In this document: positions 1 through 8,450 of the stretch, one piece after another
Numbering within the stretch: position 1 is the first letter of the stretch
Layout: each line of letters begins with the position of its first letter
NCBI GenBank assembly: GCA_020852175.1
Contig: JADZBH010000009.1
Span: 1-64,000 of the forward strand
Origin: Bryobacterales bacterium
Lineage (GTDB): Bacteria > Acidobacteriota > Terriglobia > Bryobacterales > Bryobacteraceae
Direction: 5' to 3'
DNA length: 64,000 nucleotides
The notes under the pieces: model-generated
Databases searched by the model: none
What the model saw: the letters and a program-made list of their open reading frames with translations, nothing else
What the model was told of the DNA's origin: nothing
Position numbers and translations under genes: made by a program

Positions 1-2
1 AG

Positions 3-128
3 CCGGGCGGCATGGGCATCGGTTTGTCGATTGCCCGCAGAAGCGCGCTGTTGTGCGGAGGCGATGTTGTGTTGGCCAGCGGCGTCCTTCCGGGCGCCTG
101 CTTTGAAGTGCGATTGGAGGCGGCCTGA
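3..128 (+). CDS. Sensor histidine kinase, C-terminal end (partial)
   Basis: Only the last 41 codons are present; the gene begins before the window. The visible residues start with a glycine-rich G2-type ATP-lid motif (GGMGIGLSIARR) and run through the final strand of a HATPase_c domain to a TGA. The stop overlaps the ATG of the next gene (TGATG), so the kinase and the NtrC-type regulator are translationally coupled and are almost certainly a cognate two-component pair. The sensing part of the protein cannot be seen, so the signal is unknown. Confidence 0.75.
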   Translation, partial: PGGMGIGLSIARRSALLCGGDVVLASGVLPGACFEVRLEAA

Positions 129-1492
129 TGGCGCGCATACTCGTGGTGGACGACGAGGAGAACATCGGACGCTCGCTGAGGCTGATTCTGGAGCGCGATG
201 GCCACGAGGTGGTCACCGTGCTGACGGCCGCCGCTTCGCGATCCGTAGCGGGCGACCCCGACCTGGTGCTGCTGGATGTGCGCCTGCCCGATGGCAACGG
301 CGTGGACCTGCTGCGCGAGCGTAAACAACGCTGGCCGTCCGTGCCCGTGCTGATCATTTCCGGACAGGCCACCATCGCCGACGCCGTCGAGGCCACGCGT
401 GCCGGAGCTTTCGATTTCCTGGAAAAACCGCTCAGCCGCGACCGCATCCTGGTGGCCGTACGCAATGCCCTCGAACAACGGCAACTGCGCGAGGAAAACG
501 AACGCCTGCGGACCAGGCTGGATGAAACCGCCGCCCCGGCGCGGATGATCGGCGCCCATCCGGCCTTTCTGGCCGTCGTGGAGCAGGCCACCCTGGCGGC
601 GCGCAGCGACGCGCGCGTGCTGATCACCGGCGAATCGGGCACGGGAAAGGAGCTGCTGGCGGCGCATATTCACGCCATGAGCCCCGTGGCCGGAGGTCCC
701 TTCGTGAAGGTGAACTGCGCGGCGATTCCGGAGGAACTTGTGGAAAGCGAGCTGTTCGGCCATGAAAAGGGATCGTTCACCGGCGCTGCATCGGCCCGCC
801 GGGGGAAGTTCGAACAGGCGCACGAAGGGTCCATCTTCCTGGACGAGGTGGGCGACCTGTCCGCGGCGGCGCAGGCGAAGGTGCTGCGTGTGCTGCAGGA
901 GGGCGAGTTGCAACGCGTGGGCGGCGAACGGACGCTGCGGGTGCGCGTGCGCGTGATCGCCGCCACCAACCGCGACCTGGCCGCGATGGCGCGGCGGGGC
1001 CAGTTCCGGGAGGACCTGTATTACCGTCTGTGCGTGGTGCCGCTGCGCCTGCCTGCTCTTCGAGAGCGCTCCAGCGACGTGCCGGAACTGGCCGGTTATT
1101 TTCTCGAGGAGTTCTGCGCCCGGAACAATTTCAGGCAGAAACGATTATTGCCGGAAACGCTGCGGCTTCTGGCCCGCTACTCCTGGCCGGGCAATGCGCG
1201 CGAGTTGCGGAACGCCGTCGAGCGCATGGCGATTCTCACAGCGGATGGCGCGATCGGACCGGAATCGGCGCCGCTGGAACTCAACGCGGTGGAATCGTCT
1301 CCGGCCCGCGGTTCGCTGCACCAGGCGCGGCAGGATGCCGAACGCGAGCAGATCCGGCGCGCTCTGGCGGCCACCGGAGGCAACGTCAGCGCCTCGGCCC
1401 GCATGTTGGGGTTGGAGCGCACGAACCTGCACAAGCGGATCAGAGCCCTGGGACTGGCCCGAGACAAACAGGAGCTTTCTGCCACAAACTAG
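128..1492 (+). CDS. Sigma-54-dependent NtrC-family response regulator
   Basis: A 454-residue activator with the full NtrC layout. The receiver domain (about 1-115) has acidic residues D8/D9, phospho-acceptor D50 and K100. The AAA+ domain (about 140-370) has Walker A GESGTGKE at 168-175, Walker B IFLDE at 236-240 and GSFTGA at 215-220, the loop that contacts sigma-54, with the common Ser variant of GAFTGA. A Fis-type helix-turn-helix closes the protein. It should activate sigma-54 promoters once phosphorylated by the kinase whose end lies just upstream. The transhydrogenase gene starts 4 nt after its stop, so the three may share a transcript. Targets are unknown. Confidence 0.96.
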   Translation: MARILVVDDEENIGRSLRLILERDGHEVVTVLTAAASRSVAGDPDLVLLDVRLPDGNGVDLLRERKQRWPSVPVLIISGQATIADAVEATRAGAFDFLEKPLSRDRILVAVRNALEQRQLREENERLRTRLDETAAPARMIGAHPAFLAVVEQATLAARSDARVLITGESGTGKELLAAHIHAMSPVAGGPFVKVNCAAIPEELVESELFGHEKGSFTGAASARRGKFEQAHEGSIFLDEVGDLSAAAQAKVLRVLQEGELQRVGGERTLRVRVRVIAATNRDLAAMARRGQFREDLYYRLCVVPLRLPALRERSSDVPELAGYFLEEFCARNNFRQKRLLPETLRLLARYSWPGNARELRNAVERMAILTADGAIGPESAPLELNAVESSPARGSLHQARQDAEREQIRRALAATGGNVSASARMLGLERTNLHKRIRALGLARDKQELSATN

Positions 1493-1496
1493 TGGA

Positions 1497-2912
1497 ATGC
1501 CTTCTTACGATTACGACCTGCTGGTAATCGGCTCGGGCCCTGCCGGGCAGCGGGCCGCCATACAGGCGGCCAAACTCAACAAGCGCGTCGGGGTGATCGA
1601 GAAGGAGACCGTCCTTGGAGGCGCCTCGGTGAACCTGGGCACGATTCCCTCGAAAACCCTGCGCGAGGCCGTGCTCTATTTGTCGGGTTACCGCGAACGC
1701 AGCGTCTACGGCGCGTCCTACACGGTGAAGCAGAACATCACCATGGCCGACCTGCTGCTGCGCACCGACCATGTGAAGCGGAACGAACTCGACGTGACGC
1801 GCCACCAACTTCTGCGCAACAAGGTGGAGGTGATCAGCGGCAGGGCGCAGTTCCACGATCCCCACACCCTGCGCGTGGACACCATTGACGGCCACAGCCA
1901 CCTGGAGTTGAGCGCCGCCAGGATCGTCATCGCCATCGGCACGGAAACCACGCGCGATCCGCACATTCCCTTCAACGGACAGACCATTTTCACGAGCGAC
2001 GACATCTTCACGCTGGAACGTCTGCCGCGCACCATGGCCGTGGTGGGCGCGGGCGTCATCGGCTGCGAGTACGCTTCCATGTTCGCCGCGCTGGGCGTGC
2101 GCGTCACCATCATCGACAAGCGGAACGAACTGCTGGCCTTCGTCGACGACGAGATCAGCGACCACCTTGCCTACAACCTGCGCGAAAGCCGCGTGACGCT
2201 GCGCCTGGGCGAGGAGGTGGGCGCCATGGAGGAGGTGGCCGAGGAACAAGGGCGCAAGGTGAAGATCTACCTGAACAGCGGCAAGACGGTGATCTGCGAA
2301 AGCGTACTGTACGCGGTTGGCCGCACGGGCGCCACCTCGCGCATCAACCTGACGGCGGCCGGTTTGGTGGCCGACGACCGGGGCCGCTTGCAGGTCAACG
2401 AGTTTTACCAGACCTCGCAACCGCACATCTACGCCGTGGGCGACATCATCGGCTTCCCCGCGCTGGCTTCCACGTCGATGGAACAGGGCAGGCTGGCTGC
2501 CTGCCATGCCTTCGGAGTCGAGGCCAAGAGCAAGCCCGAACTGCTCCCCTACGGCATCTACACGATTCCGGAAATTTCCATGGTCGGCAAGAGCGAAGAG
2601 GATCTGACCAAGGAAGGCGTGCCGTATGAAGTAGGCAAGGCGCAGTACCGCGAGATCGCCCGCGGGCAGATTGTCGGAGACCAGCACGGCCTGCTAAAGC
2701 TGATTTTCCACTACGAAACGCGAGAACTGCTGGGCGTGCACATCATTGGCGAGGGGGCGACGGAACTGGTACACATTGGACAGGCGGTGTTGAGCTTTCA
2801 CGGCGCCATCGACTACTTCATCCACACGGTGTTCAACTATCCGACCTTCGCCGAATGTTATAAAGTAGCTGCTTTCGATGGCATCAACAGGTTGGGGATC
2901 ACGTTGACATGA
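1497..2912 (+). CDS. sthA: Soluble NAD(P)+ transhydrogenase-like flavoprotein (Sth family)
   Basis: A 471-residue pyridine nucleotide-disulfide oxidoreductase. It has an N-terminal FAD Rossmann motif (GSGPAG, 12-17), a central NAD(P) Rossmann motif (GAGVIGCEYASMF), the second FAD motif (YAVGDIIGFPALAS) and a C-terminal dimerisation domain. The region that carries the redox disulfide in lipoamide dehydrogenase reads GGASVNLGTIPSKT (41-54), with no cysteine. Loss of the disulfide is the mark of Sth enzymes, which pass hydride between NADPH and NAD+ through FAD. The ATG at 1497 fits homolog N-termini (MPSYDYDLLVIGSG); the reading frame is open further upstream. It sits 4 nt after the regulator and overlaps the next start by 4 nt. 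Confidence 0.92.
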   Translation: MPSYDYDLLVIGSGPAGQRAAIQAAKLNKRVGVIEKETVLGGASVNLGTIPSKTLREAVLYLSGYRERSVYGASYTVKQNITMADLLLRTDHVKRNELDVTRHQLLRNKVEVISGRAQFHDPHTLRVDTIDGHSHLELSAARIVIAIGTETTRDPHIPFNGQTIFTSDDIFTLERLPRTMAVVGAGVIGCEYASMFAALGVRVTIIDKRNELLAFVDDEISDHLAYNLRESRVTLRLGEEVGAMEEVAEEQGRKVKIYLNSGKTVICESVLYAVGRTGATSRINLTAAGLVADDRGRLQVNEFYQTSQPHIYAVGDIIGFPALASTSMEQGRLAACHAFGVEAKSKPELLPYGIYTIPEISMVGKSEEDLTKEGVPYEVGKAQYREIARGQIVGDQHGLLKLIFHYETRELLGVHIIGEGATELVHIGQAVLSFHGAIDYFIHTVFNYPTFAECYKVAAFDGINRLGITLT

Positions 2913-3532
2913 GACGGCGGACATTCATGAGCGCCCTGGCCGGGGCGGGTTGGGCCGGCCGCGCATTCGCCCAGCCGGGCTTCCATCCGCTCTGGAACGG
3001 GCGTGATCTTTCGGATTTCCGCGTGGACACGCCTTCGTTGTGGAGCGTGGAAGACGGCATGATCGTGGGACGCTCGCCGGGCATCCGGTACAACGAGTTT
3101 CTCCGCACGAAGAAGAGTTACGGCGACTTCCACCTGAAGGCCGAGTTCCGCATGACCGACCCTACCGGCAAGGCGAACTCCGGCATCCAGTTCCGCAGCA
3201 AGGAAACGGATCCGCCTTCGCACGAAGTGGTGGGCTACCAGGCCGACATGGGCGCCCAATACTGGGGCTGCCTGTATGACGAGTCGCGCCGGAAGAGAGT
3301 GCTCGCCCAGGCGCGTCCGGAAGTGATCGCCAAACTCGACAAGGCGGCCTGGAACCGTTACGACATCGAAGCGCGCGGGCCGCGCATTGTGCTGCGGCTG
3401 AACGGGGAGACGACGGTGGACTACACCGAAACCGAGCCGGGCATCGACGGCAGCGGCTTCCTCGCTCTGCAACTCCATAGCGGGCCGCCTCTGGAAATGC
3501 GCTGGCGCGGACTGCTCATCCGCGAATTCTAG
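2909..3532 (+). CDS. Exported DUF1080 (3-keto-disaccharide hydrolase-type) protein
   Basis: A 207-residue protein with a short export leader carrying arginines (MRRRTFMSALAGAG, then a hydrophobic stretch ending near AFAQ). The mature part has the DUF1080 pattern: LWNGRDLSDF near the N-terminus, WSVEDGMIVG, then the FHLKAEFRM and GIQFRSKE strands of a concanavalin-like beta-sandwich. Members act on 3-keto-glycosides or bind carbohydrate outside the cytoplasm and are abundant in Acidobacteria and Planctomycetes. Its ATG overlaps the stop of the transhydrogenase gene (ATGA), which suggests co-translation although no functional link is obvious. The precise substrate is not known. Confidence 0.88.
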   Translation: MRRRTFMSALAGAGWAGRAFAQPGFHPLWNGRDLSDFRVDTPSLWSVEDGMIVGRSPGIRYNEFLRTKKSYGDFHLKAEFRMTDPTGKANSGIQFRSKETDPPSHEVVGYQADMGAQYWGCLYDESRRKRVLAQARPEVIAKLDKAAWNRYDIEARGPRIVLRLNGETTVDYTETEPGIDGSGFLALQLHSGPPLEMRWRGLLIREF

Positions 3533-3545
3533 CTGGCGGCGGTGA

Positions 3546-3551
3546 TAGCAT
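3546..3551 (+). promoter_or_regulatory. -10-like TAGCAT close to a start codon (possible leaderless promoter)
   Basis: TAGCAT lies 7 nt before the ATG at 3559. A -10 hexamer at this distance would place transcription start at or next to the start codon. No convincing Shine-Dalgarno sequence is visible. It is one of seven such sites in the window. Confidence 0.4.
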
Positions 3552-3558
3552 CGCGTGC

Positions 3559-4107
3559 ATGACGCGACTGGTCCTTCTGCTTGGCGCTCTCGCCTGCGCC
3601 TTCCCTGCCCTGGCTGAAAAGAAGATCACTGAGATCACCAAGGCGACAACGCCCCACGACGACGCCAAGCCCAACAGCGCCGCCGTTCCCGAAGCCTACG
3701 CGATCACGGGCCAGTTCGAGCGCATCGTGGTCTTGCGCTTTAAGTATGAGGCCGATCTGCTGGCGGGCATGCAACGCCTGGTGAACCAGCAGGGCATTCG
3801 CAACGCCGTGATTCTGTCCGGCGTGGGCTCGCTGCGCAACTCCCATGTTCACTCGGTGAGCAACCGCACCTTCCCTTCGAAGAACCGCTTCGTGGAGGAC
3901 CCGGACACGCCCGCCGACATCATCGGCGTGAATGGCTACGTCATCGAGGGCCGCATTCACGCGCACATGACGCTGTCCAACGGCGAACAGGCTTACGGCG
4001 GGCACATCGAGCCCGGTAACCGCGTGTTCACCTTCGCCATCGTCACGCTGGGAGTTTTCGGCCGGGAAGTGAGCCTGGAGAAGACGGACGACAAGACCTA
4101 CCGCTGA
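3559..4107 (+). CDS. Exported DUF296/PPC-domain protein
   Basis: A 182-residue protein with a signal peptide (MTRLVLLLGALACAFPALA, cleavage near residue 20) followed by a DUF296/PPC domain. The domain shows the typical order ERIVVLRFKYEADLLAGM, AVILSGVGSLRN, the histidine motif GRIHAHMTLS and GGHIEPGNRVFTFAI. DUF296/PPC domains are best known from plant AT-hook proteins and from cytoplasmic bacterial proteins, so the signal peptide points to a periplasmic or secreted job, not DNA binding. The function is unknown. A -10-like TAGCAT 7 nt before the ATG suggests its own promoter, separate from the upstream DUF1080 gene. Confidence 0.83.
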   Translation: MTRLVLLLGALACAFPALAEKKITEITKATTPHDDAKPNSAAVPEAYAITGQFERIVVLRFKYEADLLAGMQRLVNQQGIRNAVILSGVGSLRNSHVHSVSNRTFPSKNRFVEDPDTPADIIGVNGYVIEGRIHAHMTLSNGEQAYGGHIEPGNRVFTFAIVTLGVFGREVSLEKTDDKTYR

Positions 4108-4115
4108 GCGCGCCC

Positions 4116-4979
4116 TTAACTCCGCACCAGTTGCTTCAGCCGGTCCAGCACCTTGTTCGGCACGCTGACGTTGTTTTCGCGCCCCGTGCCCAGCTTCAGA
4201 CCGGGCTTGGCATCGCCGTGAAAGTCGGTGCCGCCGGTGACGGCCAATCCATAGCGGCGGGCGAGCAACTGGTAGCGTTCCAGGTCGCGCGGCGCGTGGT
4301 CGGAATGATAGGCCTCGATGGCCAGCAGCCCCATCTTGCTCATCTGGCGGACGAGGTCTTCTTCCTGCTGCGCTGACCGGCGTCCCAGCCGGATGGGGTG
4401 CGCGATGGAGGGCACGCCGCCCCCGTCGGCAATGCGCCGGATGCCCTCGGCCAGCGCCGGTTCCTCACGCTCGACGTATGCTTCCGCCGATTCATCCAGA
4501 TACTTGTCGAACGCCTCCTGCAACGTGGCCACATAGCGTTTCTCCACCAGCACCCGCGCGAAGTGGGGGCGTCCCGCCATCGACCGGCCCACCTCGATCA
4601 CCTCCTCGATCGTGATCTCCAACCCCAACTCCCGCAGCCGCACGGCCAAACGCCGGTTACGGTCGTGGCGCGAGGCCTGGAGCAGACGAATCCATTCACA
4701 AAACTCCTCCGACGGCGGCTTCACGGGAAAGTAACCGAGCAGGTGGACGCTCTTGCCACGCGGCCTTCCCGGCACCGGCATCTTGGTGGACAACTCGATG
4801 CCGCAAATCAGCTCCAGCCCGGCGGCTTGGGCCGCCGGACGCGCCTCTTCATAACCGGCGAACGTGTCGTGATCCGTGATCGCCAGGGCGTCCAGCCGCG
4901 CCTCGACGGCAGCCCGAATCAGTTCTCCGGGAGAATAGGTGCCGTCGGAGGCAGTCGTGTGAGTATGCAGATCGATCAA
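4116..4979 (-). CDS. PHP-domain phosphoesterase (YciV/RNase AM-like)
   Basis: A 287-residue protein that starts directly in the PHP metal-binding signature (MIDLHTHTTASDG) and contains ITDHDTF, GIELST, SIAHPIR and GGTDFHGD, which together supply the usual trinuclear metal site. Relatives hydrolyse 3',5'-nucleoside bisphosphates or act as 5'-3' exonucleases on short RNA. The start is TTG; it is chosen because PHP proteins begin at this motif and GGAG lies about 7 nt upstream. The gene is the last of a same-strand set after the glycosylase and CysH. A link to PAP clearance after sulfate reduction is attractive but is inference only. Confidence 0.88.
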   Translation of the reverse strand: MIDLHTHTTASDGTYSPGELIRAAVEARLDALAITDHDTFAGYEEARPAAQAAGLELICGIELSTKMPVPGRPRGKSVHLLGYFPVKPPSEEFCEWIRLLQASRHDRNRRLAVRLRELGLEITIEEVIEVGRSMAGRPHFARVLVEKRYVATLQEAFDKYLDESAEAYVEREEPALAEGIRRIADGGGVPSIAHPIRLGRRSAQQEEDLVRQMSKMGLLAIEAYHSDHAPRDLERYQLLARRYGLAVTGGTDFHGDAKPGLKLGTGRENNVSVPNKVLDRLKQLVRS

Positions 4980-5041
4980 TGAGAAGCTCCGGTGAAAACC
5001 TTCAGTGTACTGGATGGGCTGCCCGTCACAGGAAACCGGCG

Positions 5042-5812
5042 TCAGCGCCGCGCCGCCGCCAGCACCTCGTCCAGCAGGACGTCAAGTTCCCGCTTCATGC
5101 GCCCCTCGGGCGTCACATGGAGGCCGCATTCCTTGCCGCCGTCCTGCTCCCACCACCACCTCCCGGCGCGCTCGCTCTCGCCGGCGCTTACGGGGCGCGT
5201 GCAGGGAGCGCAGCCGATCGAGGGGTAACCCCGCGATTCCAGTGGATGCCTCGGCACATCGTGCTTCGCCAAATATTCTTCCACCTGCGCCGAAGTCCAA
5301 TCGGCGATGGGTGCGAATTTCCACTTCCCGCTGACGAGTTGAGCCTTGGGCGTGGCCGCGCGTTCGCCGGACTGCTCCCGGCGCAGCCCCACCGCATGCG
5401 CGTCGAATTCAACCATTTTTCGCTCCATCGGCCGCACCTTGCGCACCTGGCAGCACAGCTTTCGTTGCGCGACCGCGGAGCGGAACAGATTGGGGCCGTA
5501 CAGCGTGGTCATCGCCTCCACCTCGGCGGCGTCGGGATAAACCAGTTCGATGCACGCTCCATATCTGGTTCGCACCGCTTCCATCACGGCAAAGGTTTCC
5601 TCGGGAAGCCGCCCGGTATCGAGCGTGAAAATGCGGGTGGCGGGATCGATCCGCAGGGCGAGGTCGATGATCACCATGCCGTCGCGCTGGAACGAAGTGG
5701 AGATGGCGAACCGGCGTCCGAAGTGTCCGATGACGGTGCGCAGAAGTTGCTCCGCGGGCAGGCTCTCCAGGTAGGTTGGGTCGAGCGTGACGGGCATGGT
5801 CCCCATGTCCAT
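5042..5812 (-). CDS. cysH: Adenylyl-sulfate (APS/PAPS) reductase
   Basis: About 256 residues, thioredoxin-dependent reductase of assimilatory sulfate reduction. It shows an N-type PP-loop region (STSFQRDGMVIIDLAL), FTLDTGRLPEET, the [4Fe-4S] ligand pairs CC (in RKLCCQVRK) and CxxC (in GCAPC), and the C-terminal catalytic cysteine motif KECGLH. Both cysteine pairs mark the iron-sulfur type, which usually prefers APS. The frame is open to 5920, but that part overlaps the upstream glycosylase gene. ATGs at 5812, 5806 and 5797 are all possible starts, none with a clear ribosome site. No other cys gene lies in the window. Confidence 0.93.
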   Translation of the reverse strand: MDMGTMPVTLDPTYLESLPAEQLLRTVIGHFGRRFAISTSFQRDGMVIIDLALRIDPATRIFTLDTGRLPEETFAVMEAVRTRYGACIELVYPDAAEVEAMTTLYGPNLFRSAVAQRKLCCQVRKVRPMERKMVEFDAHAVGLRREQSGERAATPKAQLVSGKWKFAPIADWTSAQVEEYLAKHDVPRHPLESRGYPSIGCAPCTRPVSAGESERAGRWWWEQDGGKECGLHVTPEGRMKRELDVLLDEVLAAARR

Positions 5813-5844
5813 CAGTTTAGTGGATAAAGAGGAGGACCAACCGG

Positions 5845-6471
5845 TCACCCCGCCTCGTCCGGTGCGATCTCCAGGCTCCGCCATAAGTACCAACTCGCGA
5901 CGGTGCACCAGGGGCGCCACGGCGCGGCGATGATCTCCATTTCCTTGGCTTTGGGCAGTTCGTCAAGTTCGTACAGCCGTCGCATGGCGGCACGAATGCC
6001 GTAGTCGCCCACCGGGAGCACATCTGGCCGTTGCAGCGAGAACATCAGGAACATATGCGCCGTCCACACGCCGATACCCTTCACCTGGGTGAGATGCTCA
6101 ATCACTTCGGCGTCGCTGAGCCCGGCCAGGCAGGCGAAATTCAGGCGGCGGGAGGCGGTGTGGCCGGCCAGGTCGAGCATATATGATGCCTTCGGGCCGG
6201 AGATGCCCGAAGCGCGCAAGCCCTCCATGCCAAGCCGGAGAACGCTGCGCGGCGTGACTCCCTGCCGTCCGCACGAAGCGGCGAAGCGGGCGTGGATGGT
6301 GGAGGCCGCCTTGCCGTTCAACTGCTGATAAAGGATGGTGCGCAGCAGTTCAGGGAAGGCCGGGTCTGTGAACTCGATGCGGCAGGGCCCCACCTGCCCG
6401 ATGACGGCGGCCAGGCGCGGGTCGGCCCGTTTCAGGTGGGCTGCGGCCTTCCTTAAAGTTTGCGGAGTCAC
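5845..6471 (-). CDS. DNA-3-methyladenine glycosylase II-like (HhH-GPD) base-excision enzyme
   Basis: A 208-residue protein of the AlkA-type HhH-GPD superfamily. The helix-hairpin-helix is seen as LTQVKGIGVWTAHMFLM and the catalytic aspartate follows in PVGDYGIR. The early LRTILYQQLNGKAAS segment is typical of the family. It removes alkylated purines from DNA to start base-excision repair. The short length matches compact bacterial AlkA-like enzymes lacking the E. coli N-terminal domain. The start is GTG at 6471, with GGAGAGG about 10 nt upstream. It is read away from the VWA gene, and cysH begins 32 nt after its stop. Confidence 0.9.
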   Translation of the reverse strand: MTPQTLRKAAAHLKRADPRLAAVIGQVGPCRIEFTDPAFPELLRTILYQQLNGKAASTIHARFAASCGRQGVTPRSVLRLGMEGLRASGISGPKASYMLDLAGHTASRRLNFACLAGLSDAEVIEHLTQVKGIGVWTAHMFLMFSLQRPDVLPVGDYGIRAAMRRLYELDELPKAKEMEIIAAPWRPWCTVASWYLWRSLEIAPDEAG

Positions 6472-6503
6472 GGAAACAGAACCTCTCCAGCGTGCATCTC
6501 AGC

Positions 6504-6509
6504 TATTGT
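6504..6509 (+). promoter_or_regulatory. -10-like TATTGT close to a start codon (possible leaderless promoter)
   Basis: TATTGT lies 7 nt before the ATG at 6517. An in-frame ATG at 6511 would fall inside the spacer, so this site argues for 6517 as the real start if transcription is leaderless. Confidence 0.4.
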
Positions 6510-6516
6510 AATGGTC

Positions 6517-7491
6517 ATGAGTTGCAATCGACGGGAGGCGTTGGCGCTACTGGGCGGAACCGCGGCCGCGGCATGGGGGCGGTTGGGCGCCCAGGACGCC
6601 GGCGGCGTGATCAAGGTCGATGTGGAACTGGTGAACCTGCTCTGTTCCGTGCGCGACAGGAAAGGCGGCTACATCCGCGGTCTGAACAGGGAAGACTTCA
6701 CCGTGTTCGAGGACGGCAAGAAGCAGGATCTCCGCTACTTCGCCCGGGAAACCGATCTGCCGCTCACCCTTGGCCTGCTCGTGGACGTCAGCAAGAGCCA
6801 GGAGCGCCTGCTCGGCATCGAACGCCAGGCCGCCAGCGCTTTCTTTCAAAGCATGCTGCGCCAGAAGGATCTGGCCTTCCTCATCCAGTTCGGCGCCGAG
6901 GCCGAACTGCTGCAGGACCTGACCAACTCCGCCCGGTTGCTCGAAAAGGGACTGAACGACATGAAGCTGAGCGTCGATGTCGGGGCCATGCACACCGGTA
7001 CCATCCCCAGCAGCCGCGGGCCCAAGGGCACCATTCTCTACGACGCCGTGCAACTGGCCTGCACGGAAAAACTGAAGGGCGAGGTGGGGCGCAAGGCTCT
7101 GGTGCTGATCACCGATGGTATGGACTTCGGCAGCCACTATTCCCGGGAGGAGGCCATCGCCGCGGCCCAACGCGCCGACGCGATCCTGTACGGCATCTAT
7201 TACGCCGACATGAGCGCCTACGGTTTCGGCCTGGGCGGTTTCGGCGCCTCCGACGGCGACTTGAAGCGCATGGCCGGGGAGACTGGAGGAAGCGTCTTCC
7301 ACGTCGATCGCAAGAACTCTCTCGACGACGTCTTCCGGCAGTTGCAGGAAGAGATGCGGAGCCAGTATGCGCTTGGCTACGCCCCCACGAACCCGGCGCA
7401 CGACGGCGGCTTCCGCAAGGTCGAAATCAGGATGGCCAACAAGGATCAGCGCGTGCAGGCGCGCAAAGGCTACTTCGCGGCCAAGGGGTAA
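6517..7491 (+). CDS. Acidobacterial-type VWA-domain exported protein
   Basis: About 324 residues. A twin-arginine-like leader (MSCNRREALALLGG then an Ala-rich stretch ending near LGAQ) precedes a short beta segment and a von Willebrand factor A domain. The metal-ion site DxSxS is visible as DVSKS, with ILYDAV and LITDGMDFGS further on. This is the domain arrangement annotated as VWFA-related acidobacterial domain, with about a hundred copies in some genomes. Its role is unknown, probably binding at the cell surface or periplasm. An alternative ATG lies 6 nt upstream (6511). It diverges from the glycosylase gene. Confidence 0.9.
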   Translation: MSCNRREALALLGGTAAAAWGRLGAQDAGGVIKVDVELVNLLCSVRDRKGGYIRGLNREDFTVFEDGKKQDLRYFARETDLPLTLGLLVDVSKSQERLLGIERQAASAFFQSMLRQKDLAFLIQFGAEAELLQDLTNSARLLEKGLNDMKLSVDVGAMHTGTIPSSRGPKGTILYDAVQLACTEKLKGEVGRKALVLITDGMDFGSHYSREEAIAAAQRADAILYGIYYADMSAYGFGLGGFGASDGDLKRMAGETGGSVFHVDRKNSLDDVFRQLQEEMRSQYALGYAPTNPAHDGGFRKVEIRMANKDQRVQARKGYFAAKG

Positions 7492-7504
7492 TGGCCGCCC
7501 GCGT

Positions 7505-8386
7505 TCAGGCGCCCGCGTTGAGATACCGCGTGCGCTGTAGCATGTAGGCTTCCAGCGCGGTCCTCAGCGGCGGCATGGGCGCGATGCCGAGCTCGGCCAG
7601 GCGGTTATTGGCCAGCGCCGAATACTTCGGCCGCCGCGCCGCCGTGCGGTACTCGCGCTCGTTGGTGGCTTTCAACTCCGGCTGCCGTCCCGCGGCCCGG
7701 AAAATCATCTCCGCCCAGTCATACCAGCTCACCGCCACTCCTCCACCCACATGCACCACGCCGCGCACATCGCGCTTCACCAGTTCCAGCGTGCGCTCGG
7801 CGACGGCCGGCGCGAATGACGGCGAAGCCACATGATCCTCCACCACGCGGATCTCCTTGCCCGCATCGGCAAGCCGCAGCATCAGCTCAGGGAAGTTTGA
7901 ACGGGCCGTGCGCACGCCTCCCGGGCCAAATACGCCTGAGACACGAACCACGAGCACCCGGTCCAGATAGGCCTGCGCATAGGCTTCCCCGGCAAGTTTC
8001 GACACGGCATAGGCGCCCAGGGGATGAACCGCGTCGGATTCAGCGTAAGGCCGTCCCGCCGCGCCGTCAAACACATAATCCGTGGAGAAGTGAACGAAGA
8101 AGGCGTCCACCTGGCGGCAGGTGACGGCCATGTGGCGCACGGCGAGCGCATTTACCTGGTAAGCCGCCAGCGGCTCCTGCTCGGCGACATCGACCATGTT
8201 GTAGGCGGCGGAGTTGATGACCAGTTCCGGCTCCGCCGCGGTGATGTGGCGCTCCACGGCCGCCGGATCGGTAATGTCCAGGTGGGCCCGCGTGAGCGCC
8301 TGCACCTGAAACCCGGCGTCTCGAAAAACGGTGGTGAGTTCGATGCCCAACTGGCCGGCGCTACCGAAGATAAGTACCTTGCGCAT
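7505..8386 (-). CDS. rfbD: dTDP-4-dehydrorhamnose reductase
   Basis: A 293-residue extended short-chain dehydrogenase. It begins with the NAD(P) motif FGSAGQLG and contains FSTDYVFDG, the catalytic YAVSKLAGE and VRVSGVFGP, the usual RfbD pattern. It performs the last step of dTDP-L-rhamnose synthesis, reducing the 4-keto group for cell-surface polysaccharide. No rfbA, rfbB or rfbC is present in the window, so the pathway must be completed elsewhere. A 6-bp inverted repeat (CCCAGG/CCTGGG, 8413-8432) sits between this gene and the upstream PilZ gene, without a T-run. Confidence 0.92.
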   Translation of the reverse strand: MRKVLIFGSAGQLGIELTTVFRDAGFQVQALTRAHLDITDPAAVERHITAAEPELVINSAAYNMVDVAEQEPLAAYQVNALAVRHMAVTCRQVDAFFVHFSTDYVFDGAAGRPYAESDAVHPLGAYAVSKLAGEAYAQAYLDRVLVVRVSGVFGPGGVRTARSNFPELMLRLADAGKEIRVVEDHVASPSFAPAVAERTLELVKRDVRGVVHVGGGVAVSWYDWAEMIFRAAGRQPELKATNEREYRTAARRPKYSALANNRLAELGIAPMPPLRTALEAYMLQRTRYLNAGA

Positions 8387-8450
8387 GCAAGATTCAGAGT
8401 ATCGCGGCTTACCCCAGGCGTGGGACCCTGGGTGCCGGTGAACGCCTCCG

